NCBI GenBank assembly: GCA_902794535.1
Contig: CADBHQ010000002.1
Location: 62,001 to 126,000 of the forward strand
Origin: Fibrobacter succinogenes
Lineage (GTDB): Bacteria; Fibrobacterota; Fibrobacteria; Fibrobacterales; Fibrobacteraceae
Direction: 5' to 3'
DNA length: 64,000 nt
Shown here: positions 54,314 through 61,893 of the stretch, in pieces
How the letters are laid out: every line of letters begins with the position of its first letter
Numbering within the stretch: the first letter of the stretch is position 1
Translations under genes and position numbers: made by a program
The notes under the pieces: model-generated
Seen by the model: the letters and a program-made list of their open reading frames with translations, nothing else
Database searches by the model: none
What the model was told of the DNA's origin: nothing

Positions 54314-55648
54314 ATGGTAGAATCACTCAAGAATGAAATTGATTGGTGCCGCCAGGTGATTGACCTGCGCTTTGAGCAATATTTTTGTGCCGAAGACGAC
54401 GAGCGCAAAACTATCGACGTACGCTATTGCCCGCCCCCGGAACTTGACACCGAAACCCCTTATGGCCGAACCGTTCTACAACTGGAGCTCGGCTTTGACG
54501 AGCGCATTATTCTGACACTTGCACTACTCCCCCATTTATGCCCGCAAGCGCTCGATTCATTCTTCTTGAATAACAAGGTTCTTGGCAGGCCCTATACCGA
54601 ATTTGGCGGCTGGCACGGCAAAAGCCATTCCGGATTCTTGCCCACCTGCGAAACGGCGCTCTTTATATTGGCAGGCGACAACCTTGAACGCCGTATAGAA
54701 TTAATGCGACTTTTGGAAAACGACCAAAAGCTAGTTTCAAGCCGCATTCTGCAATTGGAATACGGTGAACGCGGCGAGCCCGGCAATTCCGCCGCACTGC
54801 GAATTTCTTCGGAATACCTGGAATTCTTTACCACCGGCGTACAGAACAAGCCCGACTATAGTTCGCATTTTCCGGCCAAGCTTATCACCACGCGCCTAGA
54901 ATGGGATGATTTGGTTCTCGAAGACACCACAAAAAACGAAATCGAGCAGCTGCTTACATGGATTGAGCACTCCGAAGAAATCCTCGACGAATTCGGACTT
55001 CGCAAAAATCTAAAGCGCGGTTACCGAGTGCTTTTCTATGGCCCACCGGGCACCGGCAAAACCTTGACCGCCACCCTTATCGGCAAGAAAATGGATATGG
55101 ACGTTTACCGCGTAGACCTGTCCCAAGTGATATCCAAATACATTGGCGAAACCGAAAAGAACCTTTCGAACATTTTCGACCAGGCCGAAAGCCGTAACTG
55201 GATTCTGTTCTTTGACGAAGCCGATTCACTCTTTGGTGCAAGAACGCAGACCAACAATTCCAACGACCGCTCTGCCAACCAAGAAATTTCGTACCTATTG
55301 CAACGAGTCGAAGATTTTCCGGGAATCGTAATCCTTGCAAGCAACCTAAAATCGAACATAGACGAGGCTTTTTCACGCCGATTCCAAAGCACAGTCTATT
55401 TCCCGTTGCCCGAACCCAACGAACGCCTTACTTTGTGGAAAAATATTTTCCAGAATACAGAAGTCGAAAACCGAGACGAAATTTTCGATTACTTTGCAAA
55501 CAATTACGAACTTTCAGGCGGTGCATTGACAAATGTTGCCCGATACGCAGCTATTTCAGCCATTATGAACAAACGCAAAATTATCAATAAATTAGATATA
55601 CAACAAGCAGTATTAAAAGAACTGCTTAAAGAAGGAAAAAATTTATGA
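54314..55648 (+). CDS. eCIS AAA+ ATPase (Afp15-like)
   Basis: The 444-residue protein has an N-terminal domain (about 1-190, with RRIELMRLLENDQKLVSSRILQLE) and a C-terminal AAA+ module: Walker A YGPPGTGKTLTATLIG, Walker B ILFFDEADSLFGART, a sensor/arginine region NLKSNIDEAFSRRFQSTVYFPLPEP, and SGGALTNVARYAA. In Afp and PVC this ATPase is needed for assembly or cargo handling in the producer cell. It starts three bases after the tape-measure gene and its stop overlaps the next start (ATGA). Confidence 0.94.
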   Translation: MVESLKNEIDWCRQVIDLRFEQYFCAEDDERKTIDVRYCPPPELDTETPYGRTVLQLELGFDERIILTLALLPHLCPQALDSFFLNNKVLGRPYTEFGGWHGKSHSGFLPTCETALFILAGDNLERRIELMRLLENDQKLVSSRILQLEYGERGEPGNSAALRISSEYLEFFTTGVQNKPDYSSHFPAKLITTRLEWDDLVLEDTTKNEIEQLLTWIEHSEEILDEFGLRKNLKRGYRVLFYGPPGTGKTLTATLIGKKMDMDVYRVDLSQVISKYIGETEKNLSNIFDQAESRNWILFFDEADSLFGARTQTNNSNDRSANQEISYLLQRVEDFPGIVILASNLKSNIDEAFSRRFQSTVYFPLPEPNERLTLWKNIFQNTEVENRDEIFDYFANNYELSGGALTNVARYAAISAIMNKRKIINKLDIQQAVLKELLKEGKNL

Positions 55649-57840
55649 AAAAAATAATTGCGTTAACAATCGCATATTTCCTCGTATTCTCTAGCGACAT
55701 TTTCGCTGCAAACAACGAATTTATTTCGTTTACCATATCAGACTCTCTCGTGCAGGAATATGACAACATGCCCAAAATAGCCGACACGGCAGACATCTTC
55801 AAAAAACTCGATTCGAGAGTCGGTATTTATTACATGGATCGATACGAAATGGCGAAAGATCTTCAGCTAGCGATATCGGACTACCCCCAATTCCACAGAC
55901 GTGTCAACAACTTCGCATTGGCAGGAAATGCTGTTACAATCAAACTACTAGACCGCATACCTCCCGAAGATTCCGTTATAGACCGCGTTTGGTTAACTAG
56001 TATCGAAATGGACACATTAAAAAATTACATTCGACAAGAAGCAATACGTCTTTCGAATTCTCCTACCATCTCTAAATTCCTGAACAATATGAAAGGAATT
56101 GTCTTTGCCGATTCTATGACGATGCGACGTTATGCCCTAAGCTTATTCGCCGTCTCTCTTGGGGTTTGCTATGATACGAGTGGCACCTATCAAAATGTCA
56201 AAGACGTCCTTTGGACCGACACCGAAATCGATGACCTTTTTAGAACGAACAACAAACTTCCGGTTTACCCGACAAAAAAACAAAAAAAACAAAAAGATGC
56301 CGTTCTTGACAACGCCCAACGACTCCTCTCGCTACTCAACAAGCGTTACAGATTCCTGACTTGTTCCGAAGATCGCTGGAGCCACGCATTCTCCCTGCTA
56401 GACACGCTCTACTCCAGCCTGTTAGAAAACATCGTCAACATGACAACAGATGTCCAGGTCAACTTTTCAGAAACAACCCCCATTACATGGTACGCCAACG
56501 ACTGCGGTTGCAGCCAATACAAGGAACTCAACGGCGATGTTTACGCCATATACCCTTACTGGCTTGCAAAAGAAGGCGGCGACACCCTCGACTTTTCTGT
56601 CATTACCCGAATCGCCTATTACGGGCTAACAGCCTCCAATAATGGGAAACTAGAAATGCCTTCGGGCTCATCCGCCCTAGACTTTTTCAACCGAGACGGG
56701 CAAAGCGAATTTGTCAACGTCGCACACAAGCACAATGTTAAAGTGGACTGGATTATCAAAAAGAGCGATTGGGCCACTCTTGCCAACGACTCCCAAAAAA
56801 TGCAGGATTTCTTTACCACTCTTATCAACCAAATCGCGCTGCTCGTCAACAAGAAAAACAATTCTTTGTTCCAAAGATTTGTCGCAACGTTCACCTTAGA
56901 CGGCAAAGACGCAGGCAACCGCGGCGACGGCGTAACACTCTGGTTCCAAAACTACCCCACCGACCCGGTTAACACGGAAATTTTCAGAGAAAACTTCTGG
57001 AGATTGCAAGACACGCTAAAAACGGCGAATGAATTTGCATACACCAACTTGCTCATGCATCAAGCAGACCTTACCGAAAAAATAAACGTACGCAAGGATT
57101 CTACCTACGAAGCTCAAGAAAAGGGAATCTATAGCTACGACTTTTTCAGGACGCTCTTGGATGGTTCGCAGGCATACGGAGACATCGCAAGAAACTTCTT
57201 GATAGTCCTTAGCGACGAACCGGTATCGCGCAGCAAATTGCTCATATACCACGATTTGAATCAACAGCTCAAAGGCGACAATCGCACGAAAGTGCTCCAC
57301 GCCGTTGTACCCATGTTGTGGCTCGATTACAGACAATGGGACCAACTCGAAGACGACGCCTCGTTCTACAACGACGCCTACTATTCACTGGGTGTTGCAC
57401 CGTACGGTATTCCCAACGACACTGCGTTCTTGGAACAGACCTTGGCCAACACGCTGCTGCAAAAGTTCGAAAAAGAAGATGGCTCGCATGAACGCCAGGG
57501 CGCAATCGCCGCCTTCTTCTGCACCCACCGCTGGGCATTCCGCTTATTGAATACAGTCGTATACGCGCTCGTATTCTTGCTATTGATTTGTTTCTTTGTC
57601 AACTGCAACGTGAATTCCTATTTCTCAAAGCATTTGGCGCTGCTCGTGGCACTGGTCGCCATACCGCCGCTGCTCACATCGCTCATTCTTTCCAACTTTG
57701 ACCCAATTTTCATGGATTATGTAGGTAAGGTCGGACAGTGGGGCTGTTTCGTGGTGATTATCCTGACAGTCATCGCCATCACCCTGCTCCAGGTTTATCG
57801 TTCCGCAGACTTTCCGAAAAGAAACTTAAAACATAAATAA
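55645..57840 (+). CDS. Exported membrane protein with degenerate GH18-like domain, eCIS operon
   Basis: The 731-residue product is coupled to the AAA+ gene by an ATGA overlap. It has a signal peptide (MKKIIALTIAYFLVFSSDIFA) and three C-terminal transmembrane helices (about 630-656, 663-687, 699-718). Residues about 290-440 look like a GH18 (chitinase-type) barrel: DVYAIYPYWLAKEGGDTLDFSVITRIAYYGLTASNNG and later AHKHNVKVDWIIKKSDW. At the DGxDxDxE active-site position the sequence is GDGVTLWFQNYP, so the second aspartate and the catalytic glutamate are replaced by Trp and Gln. It is probably a glycan-binding, non-catalytic protein facing the periplasm. A link to particle docking or release is an inference. 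Confidence 0.75.
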   Translation: MKKIIALTIAYFLVFSSDIFAANNEFISFTISDSLVQEYDNMPKIADTADIFKKLDSRVGIYYMDRYEMAKDLQLAISDYPQFHRRVNNFALAGNAVTIKLLDRIPPEDSVIDRVWLTSIEMDTLKNYIRQEAIRLSNSPTISKFLNNMKGIVFADSMTMRRYALSLFAVSLGVCYDTSGTYQNVKDVLWTDTEIDDLFRTNNKLPVYPTKKQKKQKDAVLDNAQRLLSLLNKRYRFLTCSEDRWSHAFSLLDTLYSSLLENIVNMTTDVQVNFSETTPITWYANDCGCSQYKELNGDVYAIYPYWLAKEGGDTLDFSVITRIAYYGLTASNNGKLEMPSGSSALDFFNRDGQSEFVNVAHKHNVKVDWIIKKSDWATLANDSQKMQDFFTTLINQIALLVNKKNNSLFQRFVATFTLDGKDAGNRGDGVTLWFQNYPTDPVNTEIFRENFWRLQDTLKTANEFAYTNLLMHQADLTEKINVRKDSTYEAQEKGIYSYDFFRTLLDGSQAYGDIARNFLIVLSDEPVSRSKLLIYHDLNQQLKGDNRTKVLHAVVPMLWLDYRQWDQLEDDASFYNDAYYSLGVAPYGIPNDTAFLEQTLANTLLQKFEKEDGSHERQGAIAAFFCTHRWAFRLLNTVVYALVFLLLICFFVNCNVNSYFSKHLALLVALVAIPPLLTSLILSNFDPIFMDYVGKVGQWGCFVVIILTVIAITLLQVYRSADFPKRNLKHK

Positions 57841-57854
57841 GAAAAGGAGTACCT

Positions 57855-58079
57855 ATGTTAAGCACATACGCTCAGAAATCAGAAACCGCTCAGCGCGTCG
57901 CAAACAGTAACGCCGCAAGCCTTATGGATTCTTCGCTGCAAAGCGCAAGCCTGCAACGTAAAGCAGACCTCATGGGTAACGCCCTCCAGCGAGCATCTCT
58001 CGAAGAAGAGGAAGAGCCCGTCCAAGGCAAATCTATCCAGCGCATCGTCGACGACGAAGAAGAAGAACAACTCGCTTAA
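57855..58079 (+). CDS. Orphan cargo-leader protein, 74 residues
   Basis: The product is MLSTYAQKSETAQRVANSNA followed by ASLMDSSLQSASLQRKADLM, GNALQRASLEEEEEPVQGKS and IQRIVDDEEEEQLA. Residues 1-47 align with the starts of the three following DUF4157 proteins, but the DUF4157 domain and toxin are missing and an acidic EEEEEPVQGK-type stretch follows instead. It has a good ribosome site (AAAAGGAG). It may be a cargo adaptor, a loading competitor or a truncated effector gene. Confidence 0.75.
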   Translation: MLSTYAQKSETAQRVANSNAASLMDSSLQSASLQRKADLMGNALQRASLEEEEEPVQGKSIQRIVDDEEEEQLA

Positions 58080-58114
58080 GCCCTCTTGTCATTCCCGCGC
58101 CCAAATCATGTCAT

Positions 58115-58130
58115 CCCCGCGAAAGCGGGG
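58115..58130. repeat. Stable CCCCGC-GAAA-GCGGGG hairpin (REP-like)
   Basis: CCCCGC (58115-58120) and GCGGGG (58125-58130) enclose a GAAA tetraloop inside TGTCAT-CCCCGC-GAAA-GCGGGG-AC. This is a widely dispersed REP-type motif in bacterial genomes. It lies in the 85-base gap between the orphan leader gene and the first DUF4157 gene, where it may protect or attenuate the transcript. Confidence 0.7.
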
Positions 58131-58164
58131 ACCACACTCTCGTTACAAACACAAGGAGAACCAC

Positions 58165-59916
58165 ATGAGCACCACATACGCACATCGCCAAACAACGGCG
58201 CAAAAGGTCGCAGACTCCAAAGCCGCCTCGCTTTTTGATTCATCTTCTCAAAGCGAATCTCTACAGCGCAAAGCTGATATGGCCAACAACGCTACCCAGC
58301 GTGCAGAAGCCCCGCGGCCGAACAATACGGGAATGCCAGACAATTTGAAATCTGGTATTGAGAGCCTCTCCGGTTTCTCAATGGACGATGTGCGCGTGCA
58401 TTACAACAGTTCAAAACCCGCTACCGTGCAAGCACTCGCCTATACTCAAGGGACAGACATTCACGTAGCCCCCGGTCAAGAAAAACACCTGCCGCACGAA
58501 GCATGGCACGTCGCCCAGCAAATGGCCGGGCGAGTATCGCCCACCACAAATATCAACGGCATGCCAGTGAATGACAATGCCGCGCTAGAGCATGAAGCCG
58601 ATGTGATGGGAGAAAAGGCGGCGCAATGTAAAAAAAGCAGGCGCGAGAAGTTTCTCCATAATAGAACTCTTTTAAGTACGGAGAGTGTGCAGAGAATTTC
58701 AGCTATAGAAATAGAAGGCCCGAGAGAAGATATATTTAATACTTTAGGAGAACTCAAAAGGTGGATTAATGATCTTCGTGACACAAAATCATTCAGTAAA
58801 TATCGTGTGGGAGGAATTTCTTTAGACAAGAAGTTGCAACTTATAGAAGAAATAAGCCGCTATGAAGCGAAGTATGATACAGTTTGCTTAGGAAAATGCA
58901 TTTATTTGGAAGATGTAGCAAGAGCTTGTCAACAAGCCAACAATCAAGGCATTCAATTCCATGATCATTTTTATAATTGTGACACAATAGGTGATTTAAA
59001 AAAATTGCTTGATACTTCGGAACCTGTTCTAATTGGAGGGGTGGAATTTGTTCAATATTTAGAAGAAAACAAAACATCGCCACTATCAATTATTAGAGTT
59101 GATACATCTTTTGATCAGATAATCATAAAAAAAATTAAATCAATTAAAGATTTAGAAAATTTATTCAATAATTATGAGGAGCCAATTGTTTTGATAAAAA
59201 AATATAAACAAGAAAAAGGCTCTTCGAAGTACAAACAAAATATGAAAATACTAGAGTCAGATTCAATTTATTGTTACGCTCATTTAACGTGTGATTATAA
59301 TGAACTTATTGAATCTAAAGTTTTTGAAAAAAGAATGGATGAGCAGTACAATTATGCTAGAAGTGAAAATAGACATGATTTTGAACCTTCTAGGTTAACA
59401 CCTTCTGAAAAAAGGTTTTTAGCCGGGGATATGAATCCCACCCTAAATTCTTTTGAAGACAACGTTCATATCACATTGGAAGAACGATATAATAACGCTA
59501 TGAGTATGATACCCAATCATGTCTCAGCCGCTTTATTTAAATTACAACGTCCAGAACTTGACCTCACTATTGAGTCGACACTCTATAATGGTATAGAAGA
59601 AGCATTAACAAACATAAAACGCTATACCTTTGATTTTAAAAAAGACATTAATTGTAAAGTAGGTGGTAGAGCGGACAATAAACTTATAGATAAGATTAAT
59701 TCTTTTGCTAACGCGGCAGTAGTTCAAAATAACACGATGTTGGAAGATCGGTCTGCAGAAATAATAGCTGCAAGAGCAGCACGTGCAAAAAGAGTAACCC
59801 AGATAGGAAATAACTTTGTAGAAAAAATCAAATCGGATACAACCGCATTTTCTGCTTATTTAACATATAAAAAATTTAATTTGAGCGATTTCAATACCTT
59901 AGCAGAATATAAATAG
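58165..59916 (+). CDS. DUF4157 eCIS-associated effector 1, novel C-terminal domain
   Basis: The 583-residue protein starts at ATG 58165 (AAGGAG upstream). Residues 1-47 are the shared leader (SLQRKAD at 32-38). Residues about 48-152 are DUF4157 with zinc motif HEAWH (111-115) and LEHEAD, which holds the likely third ligand (E142 or E144). An ESVQRI junction lies at 173-178. The remaining 400 residues are AT-rich and unrecognised, largely helical, with a clear repeated basic character near the end (AARAARAKRVTQIGNNFVEKIKSD). DUF4157 is known to be enriched in eCIS toxins. The C-terminal activity cannot be named. Confidence 0.85.
   Translation: MSTTYAHRQTTAQKVADSKAASLFDSSSQSESLQRKADMANNATQRAEAPRPNNTGMPDNLKSGIESLSGFSMDDVRVHYNSSKPATVQALAYTQGTDIHVAPGQEKHLPHEAWHVAQQMAGRVSPTTNINGMPVNDNAALEHEADVMGEKAAQCKKSRREKFLHNRTLLSTESVQRISAIEIEGPREDIFNTLGELKRWINDLRDTKSFSKYRVGGISLDKKLQLIEEISRYEAKYDTVCLGKCIYLEDVARACQQANNQGIQFHDHFYNCDTIGDLKKLLDTSEPVLIGGVEFVQYLEENKTSPLSIIRVDTSFDQIIIKKIKSIKDLENLFNNYEEPIVLIKKYKQEKGSSKYKQNMKILESDSIYCYAHLTCDYNELIESKVFEKRMDEQYNYARSENRHDFEPSRLTPSEKRFLAGDMNPTLNSFEDNVHITLEERYNNAMSMIPNHVSAALFKLQRPELDLTIESTLYNGIEEALTNIKRYTFDFKKDINCKVGGRADNKLIDKINSFANAAVVQNNTMLEDRSAEIIAARAARAKRVTQIGNNFVEKIKSDTTAFSAYLTYKKFNLSDFNTLAEYK
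58306..58620 (+). repeat. DUF4157 module, first of three copies
   Basis: This 105-codon unit recurs at 60222-60536 and 62035-62349. The first two copies differ at only two residues over the unit, yet show many synonymous base differences, so the protein sequence is under strong constraint. After each copy the coding sequence becomes unrelated and AT-rich. Confidence 0.9.
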
Positions 59917-60083
59917 TAAACTACATTGCAATCTACAGACCGTAATCTCAATCCATACTATAATTCAAAAAAAATATCTTTGATAAAGCCAACTTAAAAT
60001 TCATTGCTTCATCTTGCATCTAAGTCAACGATTTTTCATAAACATTTAAAGAGAATACTGCTGTATTAACTAAAAGAGCAAGC
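59917..60083. other. Gap between effector genes 1 and 2
   Basis: These 167 AT-rich bases hold no gene. A separate promoter is possible, but no well-spaced element is evident. AAAGAGCAAGC before ATG 60084 is a weak ribosome site. Confidence 0.5.
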
Positions 60084-61763
60084 ATGCAAACATTCGCACA
60101 ACACCAATCCCCCGCCCAAAAGAAGGATGCCTCATCCGCATCCTCCGTCCTTGACGCATCTTCTCAAAGTAAATCTCTTCAGCGCAAAGCGGATTTAGCC
60201 AACAACGCAGCACAGCGTGCAGAAGCCCCGCGACCGAACAACACGGGTATGCCAGACAATTTAAAGTCTGGCATCGAGAGTCTTTCAGGCTTTTCGATGG
60301 ACGATGTGCGTGTGCATTACAACAGTTCCAAACCCGCCACCGTACAGGCTCTCGCCTACACGCAAGGAACAGATATTCACGTAGCCCCCGGGCAAGAAAA
60401 GCACCTGCCGCACGAAGCATGGCATGTCGCTCAGCAAATGGCCGGTCGAGTATCACCAACTACAAATATCAATGGAATGCCTGTCAATAACAATGCCGGG
60501 CTAGAGCATGAAGCCGATGTCATGGGAGAAAAGGCGGTGACGCAAAGAAAAGAGATTAAAAGCGATTCTACGACACAGAATTTAAAGACAAATGCAGAAA
60601 CAATACAACGAGTATGGATTGGCATAGACACAACAATGAATCATGCATCATATATGGAGTTATATAAAGCAAGAAAAAAAATATGGGATGAATTTTATGT
60701 ACAAGCAATTTTTGAAGCGCCATATCTTGGCAGAGATGGAATACCTAATGCATTAGCCTCAAATAATGACTATGTAATGAAAGCGGGAGACCAAGTAGCA
60801 GATAATTGGGGAGATATTCTAATACAAAAGGGAGAAACAACTGGTTTTTGTAGAGGAAAGAAAGCCAAAGGAAATCAAATTTGCCTTGATATGAATATAG
60901 ATAAATGTCAAAATATGTTTTTTGGGACGCCTGAAGAATACGATACCACAAAAAAAGGAAATCAAACCATCGAAGCAACACTTTTGCATGAATTAGGGCA
61001 TGCGTATCAGCATTTTTTGAATATACGCAACAAAGATAAACAACCAAACCCTACATACAACCAATACAATATATATCCGATGTTTTACGACGCTTTAATA
61101 AACATGTACAATAATGAAAATCCTACCATACGTGAGAATGCAAAAGAAAGATTAAACAACGCTTTGGAAAAATATGGCAATACAAATAGTTTTGAAGGTA
61201 TATTAGACAAAGATACAAACGCATTACTTGAAGCTGCAGAAATATTGAATAATATTGGAAAAACTGCAGATTTTCCTAATGATGACGCAGACAATTTATT
61301 TATGAATGAAATCCCATATAATTCAAGCAAGCCATATTTAGGAGTTAGAAAACATTATGTAGACTCATTCAACACCAATGAAGATGAGAACGAATGGAAA
61401 TTTCGAGTATTTAAAACAAAAAATAATGTTACACCTACGGATGTTGATAAAATCAAAGATTTTCTTTCAAATATAGGCGACACAACGAACATAGAAAAAT
61501 ATCACGGTGATTTTATTGTAAATTACATAGGCGAATGTAAAAAGCTTTGTTTAACAAAAATCAAAGAGGAATACAAAGAATGCTTTGACAACGAAGCCCC
61601 CATTGAAGCTGAGTTAAAGAAAAAAAAGCGTGAAATAGATACATTCATAAACAACTTCAAAACAGAATACGACGGATTTTTTAAAAATTCAAGAATAACA
61701 TTCACCATTTATACCGACAACTTTTGGAAGATCTATCTAAAAATTCCCAAAGAAAGTAAGTAA
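60084..61763 (+). CDS. DUF4157 eCIS-associated effector 2 with second zinc-protease motif
   Basis: The 559-residue protein has the shared leader (1-46), DUF4157 with HEAWH (110-114) and LEHEAD, and a TIQRVW junction (173-178). The C-terminal domain contains ICLDMNIDK and then EATLLHELGHAYQHFLN, with a second HExxH motif at 302-306, in a context resembling M91/NleD-like effector proteases. A helical region follows to the end (KKKKREIDTFINNFKTEYDGFF). Predicted activity is zinc-dependent proteolysis in the target cell; the substrate is unknown. This AT-rich region differs sharply in base use from the DUF4157 part. Confidence 0.87.
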   Translation: MQTFAQHQSPAQKKDASSASSVLDASSQSKSLQRKADLANNAAQRAEAPRPNNTGMPDNLKSGIESLSGFSMDDVRVHYNSSKPATVQALAYTQGTDIHVAPGQEKHLPHEAWHVAQQMAGRVSPTTNINGMPVNNNAGLEHEADVMGEKAVTQRKEIKSDSTTQNLKTNAETIQRVWIGIDTTMNHASYMELYKARKKIWDEFYVQAIFEAPYLGRDGIPNALASNNDYVMKAGDQVADNWGDILIQKGETTGFCRGKKAKGNQICLDMNIDKCQNMFFGTPEEYDTTKKGNQTIEATLLHELGHAYQHFLNIRNKDKQPNPTYNQYNIYPMFYDALINMYNNENPTIRENAKERLNNALEKYGNTNSFEGILDKDTNALLEAAEILNNIGKTADFPNDDADNLFMNEIPYNSSKPYLGVRKHYVDSFNTNEDENEWKFRVFKTKNNVTPTDVDKIKDFLSNIGDTTNIEKYHGDFIVNYIGECKKLCLTKIKEEYKECFDNEAPIEAELKKKKREIDTFINNFKTEYDGFFKNSRITFTIYTDNFWKIYLKIPKESK

Positions 61764-61893
61764 AATACAGATTAAACAAATAAATCAAAAATCTTTTCTG
61801 TTTTTCAATAGACAACATGCATTACAATAACAGCAAGTTTGCAACCATGGCCTTTTTGATTATAAACACCTCAAAACAGCAAAAAGAAACAAC
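61764..61893. other. Gap between effector genes 2 and 3
   Basis: No gene is visible. Nothing beyond AT-rich sequence and a weak AAAAAGAAA ribosome site is recognisable. Confidence 0.5.

Noticed and set aside
57016-57345. Small antisense frames within the eCIS and GH18-like genes
   Set aside because: No ribosome sites or family patterns; they follow from the coding strand's codon use.
41093-57840. Interpretation as a prophage tail or type VI secretion system
   Set aside because: No capsid, portal, terminase, integrase or lysis genes, and no TssJ/L/M membrane complex; DUF4255, DUF5908 and the AAA+ ATPase are eCIS markers.
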